64,000 bases of DNA, from NCBI GenBank assembly GCA_023411795.1, contig JAEYOK010000005.1, forward strand, positions 56,094 to 120,093. Direction: 5' to 3'. The notes beneath the pieces were generated by a model. The model saw only the letters and a program-made list of their open reading frames with translations, ran no database searches and was not told where the DNA came from. Position 1 is the stretch's first letter. Each line of letters begins with the position of its first letter. The DNA comes from Bacillota bacterium (lineage in GTDB: Bacteria > Bacillota > Clostridia > DSM-8532). The position numbers and the translations under genes are program-made. Of this stretch, positions 17,376-26,292 are shown in pieces.

Positions 17376-17933
17376 TTATATTTCATTAAGCTTATCACGG
17401 ACCTTTTTTATATCAAGAAAGAAATCATACCTTTTACGGGTATCTCTTAAGACCGCTGCCGGATGATATGTTGGCATTACCATTACCCCACCCTTTAACT
17501 CAATCCATGTTCCGCGGACCTGAGTTATTTTGATTTCGTCATCTATTATTGCCTTTGCTGCGGTAGAGCCAAGACAGACAATAACAGATGGTTTAAGAGC
17601 CTTAACCTGATACCTCAGCCAGGGCATGCAAGCCTCTACTTCTTCCTTGCTTGGAATTCGGTTTTGAGGAGGACGACACTTGACAATATTAGCAATATAA
17701 TAGTAATCTTCATTAAATTCGAGAGCTTCCAAAAGAAGATCCAGCAATTTTCCCGCTCTTCCTACAAAAGCTTCACCCTGGATATCCTCCTGCTCACCCG
17801 GACCTTCACCAACAAAAAGAACCGGTACAGGTTTTGGATTTCCTCTGCCTATTACGACATTTTTCCTGTCAGTATGAAGGCTGCATCTTTGACAGGCTTT
17901 GCACTCTCTGACAAAATCATTCCAATTATTCAT
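17376..17933 (-). CDS. Family 4 uracil-DNA glycosylase
   Basis: 185 residues. It has C14-x2-C17 near the N-terminus and two further Cys in VKCRPPQNR and EACMPW, the ligands of the 4Fe-4S cluster of this family. Motif A is GEGPGEQED and motif B MPTYHPAAVLRD. It excises uracil from DNA at the start of base-excision repair. Fe-S glycosylases of this type are common in clostridia and thermophiles. GGAGAG lies 6 bases before the ATG. It lies 77 bases upstream of the aminotransferase gene on the same strand and may share its transcript. Confidence 0.93.
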   Translation of the reverse strand: MNNWNDFVRECKACQRCSLHTDRKNVVIGRGNPKPVPVLFVGEGPGEQEDIQGEAFVGRAGKLLDLLLEALEFNEDYYYIANIVKCRPPQNRIPSKEEVEACMPWLRYQVKALKPSVIVCLGSTAAKAIIDDEIKITQVRGTWIELKGGVMVMPTYHPAAVLRDTRKRYDFFLDIKKVRDKLNEI

Positions 17934-18091
17934 GGCAATCTCTCCGTCTAAATTCGGATGCTTTAATATACTGCCGTCATTATACTAATATAATACAACA
18001 AACACGCGGTTAATGTATTGCCTTATTTTGCCGATATAAAGGATAACAGTTTCATATCTAGGGATGGAGAATATGCAAGGAGGCATGTCTT

Positions 18092-19147
18092 ATGAAGATT
18101 GTGGATTCACGCGTTCAAATGGACGCCAAGTCGTTTGCCACAAAGCAACAACATACAAAAGAAACTGTTGAGTTCTGGACTAACGGACAGATTTTAAACA
18201 CAAATGATAACATCCTCATCGATATTTCCGATGAAGGCAAATCACTTCAGCAAAAAGCACAAGTCGCAAAAGTCAATTCGCCGGGCAAAAAAAACGATAT
18301 TACCCTGAGCGATAAGGACAAAGAAAAAATCAGGCTTATTGAAAATTTCATTTATGCCCTTACTGGAAAGAGAATTAAGTTCAAGTATTTTGACACCGAA
18401 AAGCTAAGCAATGAAGAACAAAATGAGCTTGAAAAAGTAAAAACCAATCTCGAACAAAGTCAGGTAGCTGTGAGACCACAGGGTTGGGGGCTTAAGATTG
18501 ACCGCTATGAGTATCTACGCGAAACTGAGAAAATGTCTTTTAGCTCATCAGGAAACGTTACCACAGCCGACGGGCGAAACATTAATTTCAACCTTAACTT
18601 TAATGTAAGCAGAGAATTTATAAGAGAAGAAACCCTGTCCATCCGTGCAGGGGACGCTCTTATTGATCCGCTTGTCATTAATTTTAAGAACTCCTCGGCA
18701 TCCTTAGGAGACCGTAACTACTCATTTGATATCGACTTGGACGGTAATAATGATCTCATCGCGTTCACAGGTTACGGTTCGGGCTTTTTAGCTCTCGATT
18801 TGAATGAAAACAACACTATTGATGACGGGAGCGAGCTATTCGGACCTCAAAGCGGAAATGGCTTCGATGAATTGTCGGTTTATGACGATGACAAAAATGG
18901 CTGGATTGACGAGAATGACGAAATATTTAACCGCTTAAGAATCTGGACCCTAGACGAAGTAGGTAACAAAACTCTTTTAGCTTTAGGGCAGGCAGGTGTG
19001 GGAGCCATATATCTGGGCAATGTTAGTTCGGAATTTGGAATTAAAACTCAAACCAATGAACAGTTAGGGCAAATCCGAAGATCAGGAATTTTCCTTAAGG
19101 AAAACGGACAAGCAGGAACAATTCAACACATAGATCTTGCAATATAA
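18092..19147 (+). CDS. Uncharacterised protein with EF-hand-like calcium loops
   Basis: 351 residues with no signal peptide or membrane segment. Residues 1-70 are polar and probably disordered. About 70-125 is charged and helical. About 130-200 is beta-rich. Then come three Asp-rich loops at 213-221 (DIDLDGNND), 236-244 (DLNENNTID) and 265-276 (DDDKNGWIDEND), which look like EF-hand or RTX-flank calcium sites. This same block is known from C-terminal parts of large Gram-negative secreted proteins; here it stands alone. AAGGAGG precedes the ATG, and it has its own terminator. Function unknown. Confidence 0.85.
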   Translation: MKIVDSRVQMDAKSFATKQQHTKETVEFWTNGQILNTNDNILIDISDEGKSLQQKAQVAKVNSPGKKNDITLSDKDKEKIRLIENFIYALTGKRIKFKYFDTEKLSNEEQNELEKVKTNLEQSQVAVRPQGWGLKIDRYEYLRETEKMSFSSSGNVTTADGRNINFNLNFNVSREFIREETLSIRAGDALIDPLVINFKNSSASLGDRNYSFDIDLDGNNDLIAFTGYGSGFLALDLNENNTIDDGSELFGPQSGNGFDELSVYDDDKNGWIDENDEIFNRLRIWTLDEVGNKTLLALGQAGVGAIYLGNVSSEFGIKTQTNEQLGQIRRSGIFLKENGQAGTIQHIDLAI

Positions 19148-19149
19148 AA

Positions 19150-19177
19150 AACGGGGCGGATTTACATCCGCCCTGTT
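19150..19177 (+). terminator. Terminator after the calcium-loop gene
   Basis: GGGGCGGAT / ATCCGCCC stem with a TTAC loop, then TGTTT. It also faces the end of the convergent sugar permease gene. Confidence 0.75.
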
Positions 19178-19200
19178 TGCTACGATTTTAAAGAATTTAT

Positions 19201-20040
19201 CTAGAATTTTATCGCACCTTCAATGACACCTTTAATTATATACTTCTGACAGGCAAGATAGAAGATAACAATAGGTACTATTGCCAATACAAGCATTGCC
19301 ATCATTGCACCCATATCAATAGACCCGTAACCACCTCTGAGATACTGAACTGCAATTGGTATGGTTTTGTACTTCGTGCCTATAACTAAATAAGGTAATA
19401 GATAGTCATTCCATATCCACATAGTATTCAAAATTGCTACTGAGATAGCTGTAGGCTTAAGAATGGGAAATACAACATTGAAAAATGTCTGCAGGGGTTT
19501 ACAGCCATCCATCATGGCACTCTCCTCGATATCAATAGGTATTGATTTTACAAAGCCGGCAAACGTAAATACCGAGAGCCCGGCACCGAAACCTAGATAT
19601 ATTACAATTATCCCTAACGGATTATCAAGATTGAGATCGTTAGCCATTTTTGACATTGTAAACATAACCATCTGGAAGGGTACTATCATTGAAAAGGTAA
19701 ACAGATAATACAAAATTTTTGTTAATGTATTTTTTAATCTGGTTATATACCATGCAGTCATCGATGTAGCCACGATTATTACCAGAACAGAAAAAACTGT
19801 GATAAACAAGGACCACCCGAAGGATTGTATGAATCCTGTTTTCATAATTCCATCAGTATAGTTAGTTAATTTGGCAAAGGTTTCTTTTGTAGGGAAAACA
19901 AAAGGAGCATCGGCAATATACAGCTTTCCCTTGAATGAATTCATTAAAACTATAAACAAAGGAGCCAAAAAAGCCACAGACATTAAAGACATTACAACCA
20001 GAATTATATAGTTAATCAATTTTTGCTTACTGTGAGTCAT
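19201..20040 (-). CDS. Sugar ABC importer 1, MalG-type permease
   Basis: 279 residues with six membrane segments. The coupling helix is ESAMMDGCKPLQTFFNVVFP. It pairs with the MalF-type permease, whose stop it overlaps (ATGA), and ends the binding-protein/permease/permease operon of importer 1. No ATPase gene is nearby. The likely sugar is maltose or a related disaccharide, judged from the neighbouring maltose phosphorylase. Confidence 0.93.
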   Translation of the reverse strand: MTHSKQKLINYIILVVMSLMSVAFLAPLFIVLMNSFKGKLYIADAPFVFPTKETFAKLTNYTDGIMKTGFIQSFGWSLFITVFSVLVIIVATSMTAWYITRLKNTLTKILYYLFTFSMIVPFQMVMFTMSKMANDLNLDNPLGIIVIYLGFGAGLSVFTFAGFVKSIPIDIEESAMMDGCKPLQTFFNVVFPILKPTAISVAILNTMWIWNDYLLPYLVIGTKYKTIPIAVQYLRGGYGSIDMGAMMAMLVLAIVPIVIFYLACQKYIIKGVIEGAIKF

Positions 20041-20882
20041 CTTTCAACCTCCCTGCTCCTAGTCAAACTAAGTTGCAAAAATGCAATAACGGCTACCAAT
20101 ATAAAGAATATGACAGCTTTAGCTTGACCAACGCCTTGCCAGTTGTTACGCCCATAAAAAGTATTATATATATCCAAAGCTAGCATAGTAGTCTTTTTTG
20201 ACGGAGCTCCGTTTGTTAAGGCCAGGTTCTGGTCAAAAAGCCTGAATGAATTTGTCAGTGTTAAGAATAAGCAGATTGTTATTGAAGGCATTACTGACGG
20301 AATTGTAATATGTCTGAGTATTTTTAGCGGTCCTGCTCCATCTACCTTACCGGCGTCTATTAAATCCTTGGGGATACTCTGAATACCTGCTATATAAATA
20401 ATCATCATATACCCGATGAGCTGCCAGTTCATCAGAATAACCAGACCCCAAAACCCGTATTTTGCATCATAAGTTAAAGTAATTTGCATCTTATATAGAA
20501 AACCATTAATGATTAATTGCCAAATATAACCTAAAACGATACCACCAATTAAATTAGGCATAAAAAACACTGTGCGAAAGAAGTTGGTTCCTTTTTCTCC
20601 GCGCGTCAGAATAACTGCTATAATAAAAGCAAAAACATTTATTGTTATAACAGATACTACTGTAAATTTTACAGTAAACCATAGGGCATTTACAAACTCT
20701 GTATTTGCCGTAAAGGCTTTAATGTAGTTGTCAAAACCCACCCATTTAGCGTCAACTACAGTTTTAAATTCTGTAAAAGACAAATATATACCCATTATAA
20801 ATGGAATCAAAAAAGATATTAGAAAAGCAATTAGGGTTGGTCCAACAAAAATGGGGAAATAGTTCTTGAGCGACTTTTGCAT
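20037..20882 (-). CDS. Sugar ABC importer 1, MalF-type permease
   Basis: 281 residues with six membrane segments and coupling helix DAGKVDGAGPLKILRHITIP. It lacks the long N-terminal extension seen in the MalF-type protein of importer 2. AAGGAGAG precedes the ATG. It follows the binding-protein gene after a strong hairpin, which probably lowers its expression relative to that gene. Confidence 0.93.
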   Translation of the reverse strand: MQKSLKNYFPIFVGPTLIAFLISFLIPFIMGIYLSFTEFKTVVDAKWVGFDNYIKAFTANTEFVNALWFTVKFTVVSVITINVFAFIIAVILTRGEKGTNFFRTVFFMPNLIGGIVLGYIWQLIINGFLYKMQITLTYDAKYGFWGLVILMNWQLIGYMMIIYIAGIQSIPKDLIDAGKVDGAGPLKILRHITIPSVMPSITICLFLTLTNSFRLFDQNLALTNGAPSKKTTMLALDIYNTFYGRNNWQGVGQAKAVIFFILVAVIAFLQLSLTRSREVER

Positions 20883-20940
20883 AAAATCTCTCCTTAATAG
20901 GAAAATTTGTCCAACTTAAACTGTGTTAAGTATTAGTAAT

Positions 20941-20980
20941 AGTACACTACTCCGAACTCAAAAGCCCGGAGTAGTGTACT
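20941..20980 (-). terminator. Intercistronic hairpin between binding-protein and permease genes
   Basis: A perfect 14-bp stem AGTACACTACTCCG / CGGAGTAGTGTACT with a 12-base loop and no strong T run. Likely an mRNA-stabilising or partial termination element. Confidence 0.7.
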
Positions 20981-21000
20981 ATTTATCTAAAATTATAATG

Positions 21001-22335
21001 TTATTTTACCTTCTCGGACTTCCACGAATCCTTTACCACTTTCACTACGTCATCCCATGAAGCTCCGCCTTGAGCATATTCAAGCAGTGCGTCACCAAAA
21101 TAGTTTTTGAACTCTTCACTAGGGAATGCTGCGAATGTCCAAGCAACAGATGTAACACCATCCTTCTCCATCCATGCCAAAACTTCTTTAGCAAGAGGAT
21201 CGGTCGGCTTCTCATCGTCTTCAAAGGTTGTGAAAGGAGCAATAAATCCAAGATCATTCTTTACATAGGCCTTACCTTTTTCACTTGAGAATAGCCATTC
21301 AATGAAAGCAATAGATGCTTCCTGCTTTTCTTTCGTAACATTGCTGTTAATTGCTAAGTAGTTCTCTGTACCTATGCAGAGGCCTTGTTTCTCTTCGCCT
21401 GCTACTCCGGTGTATATAGGCATAAACTTAATGTCTTCGGACTTAACTGTGTTTCCTTCAACACTAGAAATCTGGTTCCATGCCCAATTTCCGTTTTGAA
21501 CCATAGCTACCTTACCCAATGCGAATTCAGCCATGGAGTCATTTACTGATTTACTGCCTAATAAGCTTTTAGCAGTGCAGGAATTCTCTATGTACAAGTC
21601 GAAAATATTACGGAAATTGTTCCCGTATTTAAAATCAATCTCATTGGATGCCAATCCTGCTAGAACTGTGTTGCCATAATCTTTGTTATCTTTGAATTCA
21701 TAGTATAAAGGAAGGTTTGCAAGGTGAGTCTGCCATCTCCATTGCTCACCCTGATTAAGAGATGTTGAAGCAAATACGCCCTCAATACCAAGTGCATCTT
21801 TCTTTGCAGTCATATCTTCCACAACTGCTTTCAGTGTAGCGAAATTATTGATTTCAGCAGCAGAAGAAATAGAAACTGCCTTGTCACTTAAAGCAAAATA
21901 CTTGTTCATAATAGCATTGTTATAGATAATACCATAACCTTCAACAACGTAAGGAATACCATATACGCCATCACCTTCGCTTACAGCTAGGCTCTTGTCT
22001 GAAAGATAGCTGTATAGCTTTGTTTTTGAAAGATCTGCGCAATATTTTTTCCATTCCTGAAAACCAACAGGTCCGTTGATTTGGAATATGGTCGGCGCCT
22101 CATCTTTTGCAATTTCTGATGTTAATGTAGTTTCGTAAGTACCTGCAGCAGCTGTTACTACATTAACTTTAACGCCGGTTTCTGCTTCATAGTCAGCAGC
22201 AATTTTGGTATAGACTTCTGCAATTTCCGGTTTGAAGTTTAAGAAGTAGATTTCTTTTGCTCCGGATGGTTTTCCACAAGCAACCATAGAAAATGCCAGA
22301 ACAACGATTAGAACTAGAGCTAAAAACTTTTTCAT
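21001..22335 (-). CDS. Sugar ABC importer 1, binding lipoprotein
   Basis: 444 residues. Lipoprotein signal with lipobox SMVACG, then a family 1 (MalE-like) solute-binding fold. IVEGYGIIYNNAIMNKYF and IQNGNWAWNQ-like segments (QNGNWAWNQ) are typical hinge and ligand-contact regions. It sits outside the membrane and delivers sugar to the permeases encoded after it. The ATG at 22335 is chosen because AGGAGG is 6 bases upstream; the ATG at 22341 touches that site. The promoter at 22476-22504 has a LacI-type operator just behind it. Confidence 0.93.
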   Translation of the reverse strand: MKKFLALVLIVVLAFSMVACGKPSGAKEIYFLNFKPEIAEVYTKIAADYEAETGVKVNVVTAAAGTYETTLTSEIAKDEAPTIFQINGPVGFQEWKKYCADLSKTKLYSYLSDKSLAVSEGDGVYGIPYVVEGYGIIYNNAIMNKYFALSDKAVSISSAAEINNFATLKAVVEDMTAKKDALGIEGVFASTSLNQGEQWRWQTHLANLPLYYEFKDNKDYGNTVLAGLASNEIDFKYGNNFRNIFDLYIENSCTAKSLLGSKSVNDSMAEFALGKVAMVQNGNWAWNQISSVEGNTVKSEDIKFMPIYTGVAGEEKQGLCIGTENYLAINSNVTKEKQEASIAFIEWLFSSEKGKAYVKNDLGFIAPFTTFEDDEKPTDPLAKEVLAWMEKDGVTSVAWTFAAFPSEEFKNYFGDALLEYAQGGASWDDVVKVVKDSWKSEKVK

Positions 22336-22456
22336 TTTCATCCTCCTACCATTTTATATAAAACAGACTATATTTGATATAGTTTGCTTTAAACATACCT
22401 GATGTCGGTTTTTGCTGGATAAGTTTCCAAAGATTCCGGTCAGAACTAAGAAGGAA

Positions 22457-22504
22457 TGCAAACGCTTGCATAACAATATTAGCACGTTTTCCAATTTTGG
22501 TCAA
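22457..22504 (-). promoter_or_regulatory. Promoter and operator A for importer 1
   Basis: On the minus strand: TTGACC (22499-22504), 17-base spacer, TAATAT (22476-22481), then the operator TGCAAACGCTTGCA (22457-22470) 5 bases further on, over the expected transcription start. The rest of the 306-base gap holds only the terminator at 22599. Confidence 0.75.
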
Positions 22505-22598
22505 GAACAATTTTAGTATTTATTAAGCATATTAACTATTTTTATAATGCCTTGAATGATTTTTTTGTTTAGAATAAATAAGACAAATATAGAAAATA

Positions 22599-22617
22599 GC
22601 GGCATCGATGATGCCGC
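22599..22617 (-). terminator. Terminator after the maltose phosphorylase gene
   Basis: GCGGCATC / GATGCCGC with a 3-base loop. On the minus strand it is followed by TATTTTCTATATTTG, a moderately T-rich tract. Confidence 0.75.
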
Positions 22618-22641
22618 CATAAACATTAAAACTTTTTAAAC

Positions 22642-24939
22642 TCATTTGTTAGAATGGTGATAGTCAGCTCCGGGGGTAAGCCGCGCTCTCTCAGAAAATA
22701 GAAGTATTTCCAGAGGATCACCTTTTTCAAGAAGTATTACTGTTTCATTCTTATTCACAGTTATTTTTATTATCCGTCCTCTAAATACTAAATTAAATGA
22801 ATACTCTTTCCAGGTTCCCGGAATAAACGGTGCCAGATATAACTCTCCATTTTTAATTCTCATACCACCAAAGCCGTTAATTATACTCATCCATGTACCG
22901 GCCATTGATGTAATGTGGAGACCATCATCAGTATCATTATTATAATTGTCCAGATCCAGTCTTGAGGTTCTCAAATAAAACTCATATGCCTTTTCTTGAA
23001 GCCCAATCTCTGCTGCAATAATAGAATGAATACAAGGGGATAATGAGGATTCATGCACGGTTCTTGGTTCATAAAAGTCAAAATTTCTTCTTTTCTCTTC
23101 TATTGAATAATCTTCATTTAAAAACCATAATCCCTGCAGAACATCTGCTTGTTTAATATAACAGGATCTCAGTATCTTATCCCATGACCACTTCTGATTC
23201 AAAGGTAAATCTGAAGGCTTCAGGTCAGAAACCAGAGTCTGTTCCTTATCCAGATAGCCATCCTGCTGGAGGAATATTCCCTTATTCTTATCCTCGGGAA
23301 GATACATATTTGAGCTTATATTTATAAAGTTATCCACTTCAGTGCCCATTAGATTAAGCCTGCTAACGGCTTCCTGATATTGCTCTCTATTAGTTCTCTC
23401 CATATTATTAAGAGTATCGACCGTATATTGAAGACTCCATTTAACCATGCGGTTTGTATACCAATTATTATTAACGTTGTTTTCATACTCATTAGGTCCG
23501 GTTACACCAAGTATCATATATACTTTTTTATCAGGATTATAATTAGCCCTTGAGACCCAGTATCTTGAGGTTTCAACTAAAATGTCGATACCTTTTTCAT
23601 AAAGATATGATACGTCTCCGGTATAATCGGTGTATACCTTAATGGCGTTGGTAATGGCACAATTCCTATGGATCTCTTCAAAGGTAATCTCCCACTCGTT
23701 ATGACATTCCTCGCCATTCATAGTCACCATAGGATATAGGGCACCACTGGTTCCCAGCTTTTGAGAATTCTCTTTGGCTTTCTCAAGATGATTATGGCGA
23801 TACTCAAGCAAACTTCTGGCTATTTCCGGTCCCTTTGTACCTAAGTAAAAATAGAGGCAATAGGCTTCGGTATCCCAGTATGTGCTACCACCATATTTTT
23901 CACCGGTAAAGCCTTTCGGACCAATATTAAGCCTGGGATCCTCACCCGAATAGGTGCAGTTTAATTGATATATATTGAATCTAATACCTTGCTGTGCAGC
24001 GACATCTCCTACGATAGATATATCACCCATTGTCCAGATACTATCCCATTTAAGCCTGTGGGCCTCAAAAAGATTCACATAACCCGATTTTTTAGCTTCC
24101 AGTGCCTTTTGTTGAGCAATATAATCAATCTTAGCGGAATCATAATATCTGTCGCTAATAACTGAAACATATTTTAATAGTGTCGCAGTTGCATTCTTTC
24201 CAATTTTTGTTCTTAACCTGTTCCCTACAAACTCGCCGCCATTTTTGTTTACCGGCGCATTTTCCAGAACTTCGGCCCCTGTAAGCTCCCATGTGAAAGC
24301 CACCGACACATTAAAATTAGTTTTCAGTGTTTTTAGTGTCAGAAAAGAAAGGGAATCTGTTGCTCCACTGGATACATACTCCCAGAATTTTTCCTCATAA
24401 TTTGCATCTTCATTTTTTATATCACCATTGAGAAAAGGTGTTAAAACTATTTCGGCTTCGCTTGAGATGCTGGTTACAGAGTATTTTATCGCAGCTATAT
24501 CGTATTCTGAATAGCTAATAAACCTTTCGGTTTTAACTTCGTATTCCGAGCCATCTTTCCCTATAAAGGTAAAGCTCCTTCTCAAAATGCTTTCCTTCAT
24601 ATCAAGTTCGCGTTTATAATTTTTAAAGTTACATGTGGCTAAGTCAACATCCTCGCCATTAATATTAACTTTAATTCCTATGAAATCAATGGCATTGAGT
24701 ACTTTTGCAAAATATTCCGGATACCCGTTTTTCCACCATCCGACACGAGTCTTATCAGGATAATACACTCCGGCAATATAAGTGCCTTTTAGAGTATCAC
24801 CGGAATAATCCTCCTCATGATTACCTCTTAACCCCATTCGGCCATTTCCTGAAGACATGAGACTTTCAAATAATCTATTCTTTTCCTGAGAAAACCCTTC
24901 CTGTATTATCTTCCAATTGTCTGAAATAAGTTTACTCAT
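22642..24939 (-). CDS. GH65 disaccharide phosphorylase, probably maltose phosphorylase
   Basis: 765 residues, the usual length. The N-terminal beta-sandwich carries SSGNGRMGLRGNHEED. In the (alpha/alpha)6 barrel the general acid is the Glu of GPNEYENN (about residue 484), and GEECHNEWEITFEEIHRN (about 410-425) is the substrate loop whose HNE fits maltose-type members. It splits maltose with phosphate to glucose and beta-glucose-1-phosphate in the cytoplasm; beta-phosphoglucomutase for that product is encoded at 44829. GGAGG lies 6 bases before the ATG at 24939. It follows the LacI gene on the same strand, so it is probably under the same autoregulated promoter. Trehalose or kojibiose phosphorylase is less likely. 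Confidence 0.92.
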   Translation of the reverse strand: MSKLISDNWKIIQEGFSQEKNRLFESLMSSGNGRMGLRGNHEEDYSGDTLKGTYIAGVYYPDKTRVGWWKNGYPEYFAKVLNAIDFIGIKVNINGEDVDLATCNFKNYKRELDMKESILRRSFTFIGKDGSEYEVKTERFISYSEYDIAAIKYSVTSISSEAEIVLTPFLNGDIKNEDANYEEKFWEYVSSGATDSLSFLTLKTLKTNFNVSVAFTWELTGAEVLENAPVNKNGGEFVGNRLRTKIGKNATATLLKYVSVISDRYYDSAKIDYIAQQKALEAKKSGYVNLFEAHRLKWDSIWTMGDISIVGDVAAQQGIRFNIYQLNCTYSGEDPRLNIGPKGFTGEKYGGSTYWDTEAYCLYFYLGTKGPEIARSLLEYRHNHLEKAKENSQKLGTSGALYPMVTMNGEECHNEWEITFEEIHRNCAITNAIKVYTDYTGDVSYLYEKGIDILVETSRYWVSRANYNPDKKVYMILGVTGPNEYENNVNNNWYTNRMVKWSLQYTVDTLNNMERTNREQYQEAVSRLNLMGTEVDNFINISSNMYLPEDKNKGIFLQQDGYLDKEQTLVSDLKPSDLPLNQKWSWDKILRSCYIKQADVLQGLWFLNEDYSIEEKRRNFDFYEPRTVHESSLSPCIHSIIAAEIGLQEKAYEFYLRTSRLDLDNYNNDTDDGLHITSMAGTWMSIINGFGGMRIKNGELYLAPFIPGTWKEYSFNLVFRGRIIKITVNKNETVILLEKGDPLEILLFSERARLTPGADYHHSNK

Positions 24940-24990
24940 TCTATACCTCCACAATTACACAAATAATATTTCAAAGACACATCAGAAGAA

Positions 24991-25998
24991 CTATTTAACC
25001 TCGACCAGATTGGTCGGAACAATGTAGTGGGTAGGTGTATTTTTCCTACCTTCTATCTTCCCCAGTAAGATTTTTGCCGCGTAAAAACCCAGTTTGTTCG
25101 CATTAACATCAACTGATGTAAAGTTTTCGTTCTGCAACGTACTTATAGGCGTATTGTTAAAGCCTGTTATCGCAATGTCAGTTATATTCATTTTCCTCAT
25201 AGTATTTAAAACTCCCAGAGCTTGCATATCATCACTGGTAACAATAGCTGTAGGGAGAGCTTTCCCTTTTTCATTAGCTGATATAATCTTTAACATACAC
25301 TTACTGCCAAATTCTTCTGAAAAATTCCCATCCAGAAACATCATGTCCTTGTCCATAGGATACCCATGTACAGTCATAGCCCTTCTGTATCCTTCTAACC
25401 TGTCTCTTGACACATTATGCCCCCTGGGGCCGCCTATAAAGGCGATTTTACTGTGCCCTTTTGATATCAGAGAGTTAGTGACCTGATAAGTTGCTTGAAA
25501 ATTATCATTGTCTACCCATAGCACTCCCTCTACCTGATCAGGTCGACCTATTACAGAAAACGGGAATTCATGCTTAGTCAGAAAATCTATACATTTATCA
25601 TTTGTCCTCGAAGTAAAAAGGATGATACCATCGACACTTCTACTGTTTACATAGCGGACAGCTATATTAAGATCCTCATCCTCACTTTTGTTATAGGCAA
25701 ACATAACATTATAATTGTTTTCCTGTGCATAACGACTTACACCAGTCATTGCCTGAATAAAGAACGGGTTCCTTACCAAGCTCTGTGCTTCAGTATTAAG
25801 AATAAGACCTATAGTTTTAGACGTTTTGTTTGCAAGGCTTCTGGCAATCGCGTTCGGATAATAATTAAGTTCTTTTATCACTTTTTTTACTCGCAATTTA
25901 GTTTCATTACTGATTCTCGGACTATCAGAAATGACACGTGAAACTGTCGATGTAGAAACTCCTGCAGCTTTTGCAACATCATTTATTGTAACATTCAT
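24991..25998 (-). CDS. LacI-family repressor 1 (maltose/maltodextrin type)
   Basis: 335 residues. The helix-turn-helix and hinge are TINDVAKAAGVSTSTVSRVI and YYPNAIARSLANKTSKTIGL, followed by a periplasmic-binding-protein-like effector domain. It heads the operon with the GH65 gene and carries an operator (26039-26052) at its own transcription start. It is the best local candidate for binding the TGNAANCGNTTGCA sites, resembling MalR of other Gram-positives. CcpA itself is not excluded as the reader of those sites. Confidence 0.92.
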   Translation of the reverse strand: MNVTINDVAKAAGVSTSTVSRVISDSPRISNETKLRVKKVIKELNYYPNAIARSLANKTSKTIGLILNTEAQSLVRNPFFIQAMTGVSRYAQENNYNVMFAYNKSEDEDLNIAVRYVNSRSVDGIILFTSRTNDKCIDFLTKHEFPFSVIGRPDQVEGVLWVDNDNFQATYQVTNSLISKGHSKIAFIGGPRGHNVSRDRLEGYRRAMTVHGYPMDKDMMFLDGNFSEEFGSKCMLKIISANEKGKALPTAIVTSDDMQALGVLNTMRKMNITDIAITGFNNTPISTLQNENFTSVDVNANKLGFYAAKILLGKIEGRKNTPTHYIVPTNLVEVK

Positions 25999-26038
25999 TC
26001 GATTTTGCTCATTCCCTTAATTATAAATTTTTGCATTA

Positions 26039-26088
26039 TGAAAGCGGTTGCACAATAATATTGTATTCTAGCTTTACTACTTTGTCAA
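26039..26088 (-). promoter_or_regulatory. Promoter and operator B for repressor 1 and GH65
   Basis: On the minus strand: TTGACA (26083-26088), 17-base spacer, TACAAT (26060-26065). The operator-like TGAAAGCGGTTGCA (26039-26052, as read on the plus strand) lies 7 bases past the -10. Confidence 0.75.
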
Positions 26089-26116
26089 TATTAAACAAGA
26101 TGACCGCATTAATGCT

Positions 26117-26151
26117 ATATGTCGTTAGTTTAATAAAAACTAACGACATAT
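26117..26151 (+). terminator. Orphan 14-bp hairpin with T run on the plus strand
   Basis: ATATGTCGTTAGTT / AACTAACGACATAT with a 7-base loop, then TTTTTT on the plus strand. The flanking genes are on the minus strand, so the T run is on the wrong side for the cyclomaltodextrinase gene. Confidence 0.55.
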
Positions 26152-26292
26152 TTTTTATCTTAATATATCATTGTACTTCTGTCTACTCTAAATTCAAATT
26201 TTGCCATAATTATGAATTCATCCCTTTAAGAAGGATGGTTTACATTAGGATTGATTCAGTTCCTCAGTTTAATGCCTGCACTTATGCTCTCT

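Noticed and set aside
18092..19147. RTX toxin
   Set aside because: No nonapeptide GGXGXDXUX repeats, no secretion signal and no type I secretion genes; only EF-hand-like loops.
25094..25486. 130-codon open frame inside the LacI repressor 1 gene on the other strand
   Set aside because: A shadow of the conserved repressor; no start signal and no recognisable domain.
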